Assembly: GCF_017356015.1 (NCBI RefSeq)
Contig: NZ_JAFIQV010000004.1
Span: 1-64,000 of the forward strand
Direction of reading: 5' to 3'
Source: Azospirillum sp. SYSU D00513
Lineage (GTDB): Bacteria; Pseudomonadota; Alphaproteobacteria; Azospirillales; Azospirillaceae
Length of the DNA: 64,000 bases
The translations under genes and the position numbers were made by a program. The notes beneath the pieces were generated by a model. That model saw nothing but the letters and a program-made list of their open reading frames with translations, ran no database searches and was not told where the DNA came from. This document shows, one piece after another, positions 1-10,864 of the stretch (its first letter is position 1; every line of letters begins with the position of its first letter).

Positions 1-88
1 CGTGACAGACCATCACGTCGATAGGAGGCATGTGGACGCGCGGCAACGCGTGAAGCTGAGCCTTACTAATCGCTCGATCGGCTTGATC
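1..88 (+). rRNA. 23S rRNA, 3' end (partial)
   Basis: The first ~88 bases match the conserved 3' end of bacterial 23S rRNA: the segment around 55-88 (gctgagccttactaatcgct, then cgatcggcttgatcc) is the alphaproteobacterial version of the closing helix. The gene begins outside the window. A 5S rRNA gene follows on the same strand, as expected in an rrn operon. The exact 3' end is not defined by sequence alone. No tRNA is seen between 89 and 206. Confidence 0.9.
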
Positions 89-207
89 CACCGCGCCTGG
101 AGGACCGAAAGGTCCGAAGGTCGCGCCACGCGCAGCAGCAAACCTGTCTGCAGCCCTACCGTCGTTCAGACGTCCTCACTTGCAACAGCTGCCCCTTGGG
201 CCCCGGT

Positions 208-326
208 GACCTGGTGGTCATGGCGAGGTTCCCAACACCCGATCCCATCCCGAACTCGGCCGTGAAACACCTCAGCGCCAATGGTACTGCGTCTTAAGGC
301 GTGGGAGAGTCGGTCGCCGCCAGGTC
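208..326 (+). rRNA. 5S rRNA
   Basis: The segment has the conserved 5S core (cccgatcccatcccgaactc around 238-257), and its two ends pair to form helix I: acctggtgg near 209-217 with ccgccaggt near 317-325. The pairing continues outward (gggcccc/ggggccc-like flanks), as in a processing stem. Length about 119 nt is normal for 5S. It lies 119 nt behind the 23S end, so this is the distal end of an rrn operon. Ends are approximate to a few bases. Confidence 0.93.
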
Positions 327-394
327 ACCAGGGCCCAAGGACACAGCAGCTCAGCAAAACAAAACCACTTGCACCTGTCATCACCCATTCGAAC

Positions 395-422
395 GGCCCG
401 GATCTCATGATCCGGGCTGTTC
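395..422 (+). terminator. hairpin behind the rrn operon
   Basis: A perfect 9-bp stem (gcccggatc at 396-404, gatccgggc at 409-417) with a TCAT loop is followed by tgttcc. The U-tract is weak. Position 70 nt after 5S and directly before the insertion element suggests the rrn operon terminator. Confidence 0.6.
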
Positions 423-435
423 CGCGTTGTGCGCC

Positions 436-1492
436 TAGAGCATTTTCCATTCATTTGCGGTCATAGCCTGCGGCGGAAAAGTAGTTCGTACATTCAGCCG
501 GGGTGACGGCATCGATGCACTGGCCGATGGTTGTCCAAAGATCGTCTTTGGTCCGGGCAGCGGCCTTCCTGAGCAGGCTCTTGAGCTTGGAGAATGCCAT
601 TTCGATGGGGTTGAAGTCCGGGCTGTAGGGAGGCAGGAACCGCAGTTCGGCGCCGGCGCCTTCGATGGCCTCGCGCACGGCGTCCGGTTTGTGGGCGGGC
701 AGGTTGTCCATGACCACGACATCGCCGGGCGACAGCGTCGGCACCAGCACCTGCTCGACATAGGCCAAGAAGGCCGATGCGTTCATGGCGCCGTCGAGAA
801 CCATGGGCGCGGTGATGCCGGCAAGCCGCAACGCGCCGACGAACGTTGTGGTTTTCCAATGCCCATGCGGCACCGGGGCGCGGCAGCGTTCACCGCGTGG
901 CGCGCGGCCACGCAGCCGCGCCATCTTGGTGGAAGCGCCGGTCTCGTCGATGAACACCAGCCGTTCAGGATCAAGCTCCGGCTGGAGATCCAACCAGGCT
1001 TGCCGCTGTTCCTGAACGTCAGGCCGCTGCTGCTCGCTTGCGTGCGCCGTTCTTTTTAAACGTCAGGCCGTGCCGGTCGAGAAGCCGCCAGACCGTGCTC
1101 TGTGCCACACGCACCCCGTGCGCTTGGTCCATGTGCGCCGCGATCTCGGCCAGAGTGATGTCGGGCGTCGCATCGACCAGTTTCAGGATCTCCGCGGCAT
1201 GCGCTTCCATGCGGTGCGAATGCCGGTCACCACCGAGGGGCTTGGGCTGGACATGGCCTTCCCGCCGCCACTGGTTCATCCACTTGATCGCCGTCGAGGC
1301 CGCGACACCGAACCGCTTCGCTGCCGCCCGGCGCGATTGCCCGCTCTCAACCGCTGCGATCAAACGCTCGCGAAGGTCCTTGGAAAGAGGTGCTGTCATA
1401 CCGGCTGGCCTCCTATACCAGCCCCTATCTTGAATCAGATTTCCGCACCCAAGGGAATCCCTCCCGATTCCGTCAGACCGGGAAATGCTCTA
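436..1492. mobile_element. IS630-family insertion sequence
   Basis: The element is about 1.05 kb. Its ends carry imperfect terminal inverted repeats: GAGCATTTTCC at 438-448 and, reading inward from the other end, GAGCATTTCCC at 1490-1480 (10 of 11 bases match). Both ends are flanked by a TA dinucleotide (436-437 and 1491-1492), the target duplication typical of IS630/Tc1-mariner elements. The single transposase gene inside runs on the minus strand. The copy landed between the rrn terminator and the intergenic region before a chemoreceptor gene, so no gene is obviously broken by it. Confidence 0.85.
451..1399 (-). CDS. IS630-family transposase, two frames
   Basis: The first frame (1399 down to 1019, 126 aa) encodes the N-terminal helix-turn-helix: [19 protein letters not shown], then a second winged region ending GLTFKK. 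The second frame (open to 451; first Met at 993) encodes the DDE catalytic part: VFIDETGAS (first Asp), [11 protein letters not shown] (second Asp), and [14 protein letters not shown] (Glu). The switch is near an A-rich run at 1051-1060 (TTTAAAAAGA on the coding strand), after which the second frame reads [16 protein letters not shown]. Frame two is +1 (or -2) relative to frame one. IS630 transposases are often made by ribosomal frameshifting, so this can be functional; a small deletion in the A run would look the same. Together the parts give a normal family length of about 315 aa. Confidence 0.85.
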
Positions 1493-1930
1493 GCATGTGT
1501 GTTCCCTGACGGGTGGAAGTTTCATTGTGAGTTGATCGCGCCGAGCGAAGTGAAGCGCAATTGTGGAAGGGCGACCAGCCGCGGAAGGAAGCGTGGGTCG
1601 AAGCTTAGCAGCCTTGTCGTGCCGGCCGCCCTCACCCCGTTCCGCGCAGCATGCCCGGCAAGGTTGCCAGCCTAAGATAATGGCCAGTTTTAATTTACCG
1701 CTTTTTAAGTTCCGACTTAGTATTAGCTTCTGCCAAGGTTGCAGTGAGAAAAATAGCATCAACAACGGTGACTTGGTGGATTTCGAGTATGTTGGGATGG
1801 CCATCTGTTTTGGGGCGAGCCTTCAGCGTTCCCCGGACCATTCTCGGGGAGCGATATAGAAGATTTTAGATGAATACGAGAACAATGTTTCTGCCGCTGC
1901 ACCAAACCGACCGCTGCTAAGACGGATGAA
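1493..1930. other. intergenic, no gene seen
   Basis: This stretch between the insertion element and the chemoreceptor gene is less GC-rich from about 1680 onward than its surroundings, as expected for an upstream regulatory region. I see no convincing coding frame; the short open frames on both strands have no recognisable protein features. No confident promoter boxes could be fixed by eye. Confidence 0.5.
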
Positions 1931-3619
1931 ATGAAAGCTCTGTTCAACCTGAATCTTCGAACGAAGGTCTTTGCTTCGTTCGGGCTGGTTCTCCTCGTAT
2001 CCGCCGGGCTGGGGCTTTTCGCCCTGGACCGCCTTGGCCAAATGAACGGCATCACGGAAGAACTGCGCGACCGCTGGCTTCCCAGCACCGCCCTTGCCGG
2101 TGAGTTCCTGACCGGTGCCAATGAATTCCGCACCTATGAATCCGGCCATGTTCAGGAGGTCGATCCCGGTCTCATGAAGGAGCGGGAGGGTTTTGCAGCG
2201 AAGCTGCTCGGACGGCTCGATGAGACCCGTGCCAAGTATGACCGCTTCACCATCACCGGCCAGGAGAGCGAGACCTACACCAAGCTCAAGAACAGCCTGG
2301 ACACATACGTCAAGGCCACCCAGAAGGTCTTCGAGCTATCGAGGAACAACCGTAAGGAGGAAGCTTCCCAACTTTTCCTGAACGACTCCCGGGACGCCTT
2401 CCGTGCCCTCAAGAAGGCGGCGGAGGAGCTGGTTGCAATCAACATGCGCCACGGCCGGGAGGTTGGAAACCTGTCCCAGGACATCCACGGCACGGCTTGG
2501 ACGCTCATCGTCGGCGCGATCATCCTCGCCCTCATCCTGTGCGCCTCGGCCGGCCTCTTTCTCGTCGCCTCGGTTTCGCGCCCCGTCGTCAGGCTCACGG
2601 AGATCATGGGGCGGCTTGCCAAGCGCGAGCTGGATGTGCCGGTGGACGGCCTGGATCGGCAGGACGAAATCGGCCACATTGCCCGCGCGGTGCAGGTCTT
2701 CAAGAACGGCTTGATCGAAGCCGAACGCCTTGCCGCGGAGCAGGCCGCCGAGCAGAGGGCGAAGGAGCAGCGCGCGGCCACCATCGAAAGGCTGATCGGC
2801 GGCTTCGAGGCGCAGACCGTCGAAGTGCTGGGCCGTGTCACGTCGGCTTCGACCCAGCTCGAAGGCACCGCGCAGGCGATGGCGGCCGTCGCGGATCAGA
2901 GCCAGCAGCAGGCGGCGTCTTCCGCCACCGCCGCGGAACAGACCTCGGTGAACGTCCAGACGGTGGCGAGCGCGACCGAGCAGATGACAGGGACGCTTCA
3001 GGACATTTCGCGCCAGGTCGCCCAGTCCAGCACGGTCGCGAACGCCGCCGTTCAGGAAGCCGAACAGACCAATGAAACGGTCCGTGGGCTTTCCGACGCC
3101 GCTCATCGGATCGGCGAAGTCATCGGGCTGATCCAGACCATCGCCGGCCAGACCAACCTGTTGGCGCTCAACGCGACGATCGAGGCGGCACGCGCCGGTG
3201 AGGCCGGCAAGGGCTTCGCCGTGGTCGCCAGCGAAGTGAAGAATCTCGCCAACCAGACGGCACGCGCGACGGAGGACATCACCGCCCAGGTCGCCGCCAT
3301 GCAGCAGGCGACCGGTGGCGCGGTCAGCGCCATCCATGGCATCGGCAGGACGATCTCCTCGATCAACGAAATCGCCACGAGCATCGCCGGCGCCGTGGAG
3401 GAGCAAAACGCAACGACCCGGGAAATCGCCCGCAACGTTCAGCAGGCGGCGCAGGGCACCCATGAGGTTTCCGAGAACGTCGCTCTGGTGACGCAGGCGG
3501 CCACCAAGACGGGCACGGCGGCAGGCGAGGTGCTGTACGCGGCCCGGGAACTCGGTCAGCAGGCCGACACGCTGCGCAATGGGATCGAGCGTTTCCTGTC
3601 CGATATCAGGGCGGCCTGA
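1931..3619 (+). CDS. methyl-accepting chemotaxis protein (4HB-type)
   Basis: This is a transmembrane chemoreceptor that would signal through CheW/CheA to the flagellar motor. Visible order in 562 aa: short cytoplasmic start, TM1 at about 13-33, a periplasmic four-helix-bundle ligand domain at about 34-188, TM2 at about 190-213, HAMP at about 213-265, then a long coiled-coil signalling domain. The highly conserved tip is present at about 405-440 ([19 protein letters not shown] followed by KGFAVVASEVKNLA). The end (FLSDIRAA) carries no pentapeptide tether for CheR. No chemotaxis genes adjoin it, and its ligand cannot be predicted. The start is preceded only by a weak GACGGATGAA-type ribosome site but is right for the length of TM1. 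Confidence 0.95.
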   Translation: MKALFNLNLRTKVFASFGLVLLVSAGLGLFALDRLGQMNGITEELRDRWLPSTALAGEFLTGANEFRTYESGHVQEVDPGLMKEREGFAAKLLGRLDETRAKYDRFTITGQESETYTKLKNSLDTYVKATQKVFELSRNNRKEEASQLFLNDSRDAFRALKKAAEELVAINMRHGREVGNLSQDIHGTAWTLIVGAIILALILCASAGLFLVASVSRPVVRLTEIMGRLAKRELDVPVDGLDRQDEIGHIARAVQVFKNGLIEAERLAAEQAAEQRAKEQRAATIERLIGGFEAQTVEVLGRVTSASTQLEGTAQAMAAVADQSQQQAASSATAAEQTSVNVQTVASATEQMTGTLQDISRQVAQSSTVANAAVQEAEQTNETVRGLSDAAHRIGEVIGLIQTIAGQTNLLALNATIEAARAGEAGKGFAVVASEVKNLANQTARATEDITAQVAAMQQATGGAVSAIHGIGRTISSINEIATSIAGAVEEQNATTREIARNVQQAAQGTHEVSENVALVTQAATKTGTAAGEVLYAARELGQQADTLRNGIERFLSDIRAA

Positions 3620-3634
3620 CGGCGTCCCAACCTT

Positions 3635-3668
3635 CGGGAGTCCGATGGCCTGAACCATCGGACTCCCG
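3635..3668 (+). terminator. hairpin after the chemoreceptor
   Basis: A perfect 14-bp stem, cgggagtccgatgg (3635-3648) with ccatcggactcccg (3655-3668), and a 6-nt loop, 15 nt after the stop codon. There is no clear U-tract, so it may act as a weak terminator or transcript-stabilising hairpin. Confidence 0.6.
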
Positions 3669-3739
3669 CTTGGCGCTGCCCAATCATTTCATGACGGGCG
3701 GAAACGCCAGATTCCCGTCGTTTCCTGACCCCGCAGCCA

Positions 3740-3780
3740 AATGAACACGCCGTCGCGATGATCGCGACGGCGTGTTCATT
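3740..3780. terminator. bidirectional hairpin in convergent gap
   Basis: A long perfect inverted repeat: aatgaacacgccgtcgcg (3740-3757) with its complement at 3763-3780 and a 5-nt loop (atgat). It sits between the convergent chemoreceptor and aldehyde dehydrogenase genes, so it can serve both strands. With the hairpin at 3635 it gives two stable stems within 150 nt. Confidence 0.65.
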
Positions 3781-3831
3781 CGTGCTTCCCGACCGCAAGG
3801 CGCCGGGCGGTTCTGCCGACGTCCCGGCTCC

Positions 3832-6108
3832 CTACCGCATGCCCTTCCGGATCTTGTCCACGGTGATCGGCAGGTCACGCACCCGCACGCCGGTCGCGTG
3901 AAAGATCGCGTTGGAGAGGGCCGCCGGCACGCCGACGATGCCGATCTCGCCGACGCCCTTGGCGCCAAGCGGGTTCACCACATCGTCATGCTCCTCCACG
4001 AAGATCACGTCGATGTCGTGCACGTCGGCGTTCACCGGCACATGGTACTCGGCGAGGTCGTGGTTCATGACGCGGCCGAGCCGGTGGTCGAGCATCGCCT
4101 CCTCTTCCAGTCCCATGCCCATGCCCCAGACGACGGCGCCCAGGATCTGGCTGCGCGCGGTCTTGGGGTTGATGATGCGGCCGGCGGCGATGGCGCTGAC
4201 GACGCGCGTCACCCGCACGGTGCCGAGATCCTCGTCCACCCGCACCTCCGCGAAGATGGCGGAGTGGGTGCCGAAGGCATGCTTGGACCGCTTGAGGTAA
4301 TAGGGGATGGAGCGTGCCTCCTCCTCGATGGACTGCGTGCCCGAGGCGCGCATCACCTCGACGATGGCGACGCGCTTGGACGGGTCGCCGCGCAGGGACA
4401 TGTGGCCGTCGGCGAAGACGACATCCTCCTCTGCGGCGTCACCGAGCGGCGAGCCCTCCATCTTGCCGGCCAGCTTTACCAGCCGGCCGCGGACCATGTC
4501 GCACACGGCCTTCACCGCCGAGCCGACGGAGGAAACGGTCCAGGACCCGCCTTCGATGGGCGCCATCGGCAGCGAGGAATCGCCGAGGTTGAAGGTCACA
4601 TCCTCGATGGGCAGCCCCAACACCTCCGCCGCGATCTGCGTCATGACGGTGTAGGTGCCGGTGCCGATGTCGGCGGTCGCGCTCGCCACGGTCAGCTTGC
4701 CGTCCAGCCCCAGCACCGCGCGGGCGTTCGCCTGGCCCTGCATGGCGTCCCACACGCCGGCGGCCATGCCCCAGCCGATCAGTTCCCGCCCCTCGCGCAT
4801 GGAGCGCGGTTCAAGCTTGCGCCCCGACCAGCCGAAGCGCTCCGCCCCCTGCCGGAAGCAGGCGCGCAGCTCCTTGCTGGAGAAGGGGTTGCCGCTGTTT
4901 GGGTCGATGTCCGTGTAATTCTTCAGCCGCAGCTCGACCGGATCCATGCCGAGCTTGTAGGCCAGCTCGTCCATCGCGATCTCCAGCGCCGGCACGCCGG
5001 TGGCGGCACCAGGTGCCCGCTGGTCGAGCGGGGTGTGCAGGTCGAGCCGCGACAGCTTGTAGTCCAGCCGGACGTTGTCGCACCGGTACTGCTGGCCCGA
5101 CCAGTTGACGACGATCTCCACGTAATTCTCGAACTGGGAGCTTTCCTGCACCGCCTCGTGGATGATCGCCTGGAGCGTGCCGTCCTTGGAGGCGCCCAGC
5201 GCCACGCGCTGGATCGTCTCCGGCCGGTGGCCGAAGCTGAACATCTGCGGCCGCGACAGCTCGACCCGGACCGAGCGCTTCAGTTCCGTCGCCGCCAGCA
5301 CCGCCATGAAGAGCTGGTGCTGCGGCCGCAGGCCCGAGCCGAAGGCGCCGCCCACGAAGGGCGAGACCACCCGCACCTGCGACTTCGACAGGTTGAAGAC
5401 GTTGCAGATGTAGGTCTGGCTGTTCAGCGCGCCCTGCGTCTTGTCGTGGACGGTCAGGGTGCCGTCCTCGCCGTAGAGCACGGTGGAGGCGTGCATCTCC
5501 ATCGGGTTGTGGTACTCGGCCGCCTGGGTGAATTCCAGATCGACCGTCACATCCGCGTCGGCCAGCGCCTTGTCGGCGTCGCCGCGCGGCGGCGGGGGCG
5601 GCTCGAACCCGCCCTTGTCCTTGCCGGGGGTGAATGTGTTCTCCCGGTTGGCGTGCAGGTCGGTCTGGTGCGGCTCCGCCTCATACTCCACCTCGACCAG
5701 CCGCGCGCCGTAACGGGCCAACTCCAGGCTCTCGGCGATCACCAGAGCCACGGGCTGGAGGGAGTGGACGATGCGGTCATCGTGGAGCGGCCGGAAGGGG
5801 GAGCCCTTGGGGGCGTCCTGGTCCTTCCATTTCCGGTCGAACCAGGCGAGGCTCGGCCGGTTCTCGTGGGTGAAGACCTGGACGACGCCCGGCACCTTCA
5901 GGGCCGCGGAGGTGTCGATCCGCGTGATGCGCCCCTTGGCGATGGTGCTGGAAACGATGTAGCCGTGCAGCAGGCCGGGGACGTTGAACTCGCCCGCGTA
6001 TTTCGCAGCACCGGTCACCTTGAGGCGGCCGTCCACGCGGCTGACGGGCTTGCCGATCTGCGCGCCGGGCGCGTGCAGGAGGTCGGGGAAGGTCGGTTTC
6101 GCGATCAT
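3832..6108 (-). CDS. paoC: aldehyde dehydrogenase, molybdopterin subunit (PaoC/YagR-like)
   Basis: This is the large catalytic subunit of a xanthine-oxidase-family molybdenum hydroxylase, binding molybdopterin cytosine dinucleotide. It is 758 aa, close to E. coli PaoC. Recognisable parts: the N-terminal hammerhead entry (GKPVSRVDGRLKVTGAAKYA), the cofactor segment VGGAFGSGLRPQHQLF, and the C-terminal KGVGEIGIVGVPAAL containing the catalytic Glu. The chosen ATG at 6108 overlaps the stop of the FAD subunit by 4 nt (ATGA); a longer upstream reading frame is only an antisense-type extension. The Pao enzyme oxidises aromatic and other aldehydes to acids; the substrate here is not known. No XdhC/MocA-type maturation gene is adjacent, so the cofactor must be supplied from elsewhere. 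Confidence 0.92.
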   Translation of the reverse strand: MIAKPTFPDLLHAPGAQIGKPVSRVDGRLKVTGAAKYAGEFNVPGLLHGYIVSSTIAKGRITRIDTSAALKVPGVVQVFTHENRPSLAWFDRKWKDQDAPKGSPFRPLHDDRIVHSLQPVALVIAESLELARYGARLVEVEYEAEPHQTDLHANRENTFTPGKDKGGFEPPPPPRGDADKALADADVTVDLEFTQAAEYHNPMEMHASTVLYGEDGTLTVHDKTQGALNSQTYICNVFNLSKSQVRVVSPFVGGAFGSGLRPQHQLFMAVLAATELKRSVRVELSRPQMFSFGHRPETIQRVALGASKDGTLQAIIHEAVQESSQFENYVEIVVNWSGQQYRCDNVRLDYKLSRLDLHTPLDQRAPGAATGVPALEIAMDELAYKLGMDPVELRLKNYTDIDPNSGNPFSSKELRACFRQGAERFGWSGRKLEPRSMREGRELIGWGMAAGVWDAMQGQANARAVLGLDGKLTVASATADIGTGTYTVMTQIAAEVLGLPIEDVTFNLGDSSLPMAPIEGGSWTVSSVGSAVKAVCDMVRGRLVKLAGKMEGSPLGDAAEEDVVFADGHMSLRGDPSKRVAIVEVMRASGTQSIEEEARSIPYYLKRSKHAFGTHSAIFAEVRVDEDLGTVRVTRVVSAIAAGRIINPKTARSQILGAVVWGMGMGLEEEAMLDHRLGRVMNHDLAEYHVPVNADVHDIDVIFVEEHDDVVNPLGAKGVGEIGIVGVPAALSNAIFHATGVRVRDLPITVDKIRKGMR

Positions 6109-7121
6109 GACGGCTCCAGTCCGGCGGCTTCCTCGAAGGCGCGCAGGATGACGCTGCGCGCGAGGTCGATCTTGAAGCTGTTGTGCTCGTATCCCTTGGC
6201 GTCGCGCAGCACGGCGTCGGCCATGGCGCGGAAGCTGTCGCGCGTCGCCGGCTGCCCGGCGAGCGCCGCCTCCGCCGCGCGGTCGCGCCAGGGCTTGTGG
6301 GCAACGCCGCCCAGCGCCAGTCGCGCCTCCCGGATGGTGCCGCCGTCCAGTTCCAGCGCCACGGCCGCCGAGATCAGCGCGAAGGCGTAGGAGGCGCGGT
6401 CGCGCGCCTTCAGGTAGGTCGAATGGGCGGCGAAGCCCTGGGCCGGCAACTCTATGCCGGTGATGATCTCGTCCGCCCGCAGGGTGGTGTCGATGTGCGG
6501 CGTGTCGCCGGGCAGCCGGTGGAACTCGCCGATGGGAATGGCGCGCTCGCCGCCGGGGCCGGTCACGCGCACCGTCGCGTCGAGGGCCGCCAGCGCCACC
6601 GCCATGTCCGAGGGATGGACGGCGATGCAATGCTCGCTGACGCCGAGGATGGCGTGGATGCGGTTGACGCCGTGCAGCGCGCCGCAGCCGCTCCCCGGCT
6701 CCCGTTTGTTGCAGGGGGTGGCGGTGTCGTAGAAGTAATAGCAGCGCGTGCGCTGGAGCAGGTTGCCGCCGTTGGTCGCCATGTTGCGCAGCTGCGCCGA
6801 GGCGCCGGCCAGGATGGCCTTGGACAGCATGGGGTAGCGGGCCTGCACGCGCTCGTCGTAGGCGGTGTCGGCGTTGGTCATCAAAGCGCCCAGCCGCAGG
6901 CCGCCCTCGGCCGTCTCCTCGATGGTCTTCAGGGGCAGGCGCGTGATGTCCACCAGCCGCACGGGCCGCATCACGTCGGCCTTCATGAGGTCCAGCAGGT
7001 TGGTGCCGCCCGCGACCAGCTTCACGGTGGCATTGGCGGCGTCCGGGGCCGCCTGGTTGCCGGCGATGTCCTTGACGGCGGACTGCACGCTGTCGGCGCG
7101 CCCGTAGCTGAAGCTTCTCAT
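6105..7121 (-). CDS. paoB: aldehyde dehydrogenase, FAD/4Fe-4S subunit (PaoB/YagS-like)
   Basis: The 338-aa protein is the FAD-binding middle subunit (CODH medium-chain type) that passes electrons from the iron-sulfur subunit. It has the FAD motif AGGTNLLDLMKADV near residues 35-50 and a second one around NMATNGGNLLQRTRC. The cysteines in TRCYYFYDTATPCNKREPG and the following SGCGAL match the extra 4Fe-4S loop that distinguishes PaoB-like subunits from plain xanthine dehydrogenase FAD domains. The start at 7121 follows an AGGAGGCGACC ribosome site and overlaps the preceding gene's stop (ATGA). Gene order Fe-S, FAD, Mo is the standard yagTSR order. Confidence 0.92.
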   Translation of the reverse strand: MRSFSYGRADSVQSAVKDIAGNQAAPDAANATVKLVAGGTNLLDLMKADVMRPVRLVDITRLPLKTIEETAEGGLRLGALMTNADTAYDERVQARYPMLSKAILAGASAQLRNMATNGGNLLQRTRCYYFYDTATPCNKREPGSGCGALHGVNRIHAILGVSEHCIAVHPSDMAVALAALDATVRVTGPGGERAIPIGEFHRLPGDTPHIDTTLRADEIITGIELPAQGFAAHSTYLKARDRASYAFALISAAVALELDGGTIREARLALGGVAHKPWRDRAAEAALAGQPATRDSFRAMADAVLRDAKGYEHNSFKIDLARSVILRAFEEAAGLEPS

Positions 7122-7627
7122 CGCCGGTCGCCTCCTAAAACCTGCTCGATCGCCGCGACGATGTTGGGATAGGCGCCGCAGCGGCAGATGTTGCCGCTCA
7201 TCAGCTCGCGGACGTCGTCGGCACTCTTGGCCTTGCCCTCGGACAGGAGCCCGACGGCCGAACAGATCTGCCCCGGCGTGCAGTAGCCGCACTGGAAGGC
7301 GTCATGCTCGATGAAAGCCTCCTGCATCGGATGGAGCTGCTCGCCCCTGGCCAGCCCCTCCACCGTGGTGATCTCCTTGCCCTCCTGCATCACCGCCAGC
7401 GACAGGCAGGAGTTGATGCGCTTGCCGTCCACCAGCACCGTGCAGGCGCCGCACTGGCCGTGGTCGCAGCCCTTCTTCGTCCCGGTCAGGTCGAGGTGGA
7501 GGCGCAAGGTGTCCAGCAGCGTGGTCCAGGGCGCGAGGTTCAGCGTCCGTTCGACGCCGTTGACGGTCAGGGTTATGGCGAGCGTGTCGGGTGCGTGCGG
7601 CACGCGGTCTGTGATGGTGTCTGGCAT
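7118..7627 (-). CDS. paoA: aldehyde dehydrogenase, 2Fe-2S subunit (PaoA/YagT-like)
   Basis: The 169-aa protein carries two [2Fe-2S] clusters that relay electrons. A plant-ferredoxin-like motif is in the first half (KGCDHGQCGACTVLVDG) and the helical second-cluster motif in the second half (FQCGYCTPGQI, then NICRCGAYPNI). E. coli PaoA has a twin-arginine signal and the enzyme is periplasmic; here the protein starts MPDTITDRVPHAPD with no Tat motif, so this complex is probably cytoplasmic unless an upstream start is used. An in-frame extension to 7840 adds an arginine-rich stretch but no recognisable RR-x-F-L-K signal. It is the first gene of the operon, and the region to the divergent nadE (7628-7838) should hold its promoter. 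Confidence 0.92.
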   Translation of the reverse strand: MPDTITDRVPHAPDTLAITLTVNGVERTLNLAPWTTLLDTLRLHLDLTGTKKGCDHGQCGACTVLVDGKRINSCLSLAVMQEGKEITTVEGLARGEQLHPMQEAFIEHDAFQCGYCTPGQICSAVGLLSEGKAKSADDVRELMSGNICRCGAYPNIVAAIEQVLGGDRR

Positions 7628-7838
7628 CGGAAGTCTCCGGGGGCCGGTCTTGGCGGCCGGGTGGGGGCGGCCGGTCGGGTTGGACCGGCCATGGGGTCCG
7701 GTCCTGCTCCGGCCCTCAACACCGCATGGCGCGGGATGTTGCGCCGCTCCTGTTGCGCCGCGTGGGGAATGGGCTATACGGGAACTTCCGATCCGGACCC
7801 GCATTAGACCCTCAAGGTGAACGGAGCCAGTCCACGTC

Positions 7839-9884
<2,046 letters not shown>

Positions 9885-9910
9885 CCGCCTCCGGCTCTCG
9901 GTAGGCCGGG

Positions 9911-10723
9911 TTAACGGACCGCCGCTTCAGGTTCCTTTTCGAAGGGCATGCCGAGCAGGCGGGGCAGGGTCAGCGCCGCCGGGTCGGCGTGGGTGTGAAC
10001 ACCGATCGTGATCGCCTCCTGCGGCACATCCAGCCGCAGGGTGCCGTGCAGCCGGTCCCACAGGGTCAGCCCGCTCGACCAGTTGGAATCTGCCTCCTCC
10101 GGCTGGTCGGAATGGTGGATGCCGTGCATGCGCGGGGTGACGATGAACGCCACCAGCCGGCGCTCCAGCGCGGGCGGCAGCCGCAAATTGGCGTGGTGGA
10201 AGAGGATGGAGGCGAGCAGCGCCTTCTGCCAAATTCCCAGCGCCCGAGGTCCCACCCCGATCAGCAGGATCTGCGCCGCCCGCCAGGGCACCGAGAGGGC
10301 CATTTCCGCCGCGTGGAAGCGCAACGCCGTCGTGGCGGTGAGGTCGAGGTCGGCGTGGTGGACCCGGTGCAGCCGCCACAGCCAGGGCACCCGGTGCGTC
10401 AGCACATGCCAGAGATAGAGCGTGTAGTCCATCGCCAGCACCGCCAGCGGGATCTCAGCCCAGGGCGGCAATCCGGAGCGCTTCAGCAGTCCCCAGCGCC
10501 GCTCCTCGACCAGCTCGGCCAGCGGACCGATCACCGGCTTCTGCACGATCTGGAGAGTCGCCGTGCTGACCGCCGCGACGGCGAGGTTGCGGGCGTCGTG
10601 GCGCCAGCGCGGCTCGACCTCGCGGCGCAACGGCCGGCGGCGCTCCATCCAGAGCAGCGCGCCGAACGCGCCGAAGGCCAGCCCGGCGGTCAGCCAGGGT
10701 GAAACGCGCGTCCTGCCGGCCAT
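9911..10723 (-). CDS. fatty acid hydroxylase/sterol desaturase family membrane protein
   Basis: This 270-aa integral membrane protein belongs to the di-iron hydroxylase superfamily. The histidine boxes are visible: HVLTH near residue 107, HRVHH near 120, and HGIHHSDQ near 200, plus LFHHANLRLP near 170. The N-terminal part is hydrophobic (about 10-25) and there are further membrane stretches at about 90-105 and 145-165. Members hydroxylate or desaturate lipids such as hopanoids, carotenoids or fatty acids; the substrate here is undetermined. It is convergent with nadE, 26 nt apart, and appears monocistronic. Confidence 0.88.
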   Translation of the reverse strand: MAGRTRVSPWLTAGLAFGAFGALLWMERRRPLRREVEPRWRHDARNLAVAAVSTATLQIVQKPVIGPLAELVEERRWGLLKRSGLPPWAEIPLAVLAMDYTLYLWHVLTHRVPWLWRLHRVHHADLDLTATTALRFHAAEMALSVPWRAAQILLIGVGPRALGIWQKALLASILFHHANLRLPPALERRLVAFIVTPRMHGIHHSDQPEEADSNWSSGLTLWDRLHGTLRLDVPQEAITIGVHTHADPAALTLPRLLGMPFEKEPEAAVR

Positions 10724-10864
10724 GCCTCATCCCTTTCCTTCACGCGGACATGAAGGGCGCAACGGTCCCGTCCGCCCGCTGTTCCCTGGGGATGCGGTCG
10801 CCGCAACGCGTTGTGCCGGCGGGCCGCCAAGAAACCAGGAGCCACTTCACCAGGAGTTCTGATC

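Noticed and set aside
1490-1804. Minus-strand 104-codon frame next to the insertion element
   Set aside because: No motif, no ribosome site, and composition like surrounding non-coding DNA.
3772-6390. Long plus-strand frame of 872 codons opposite the molybdopterin subunit gene
   Set aside because: It is antisense to a gene with clear family motifs and has the His/Arg/Gly/Val-rich composition of a GC-rich shadow frame; no domain features.
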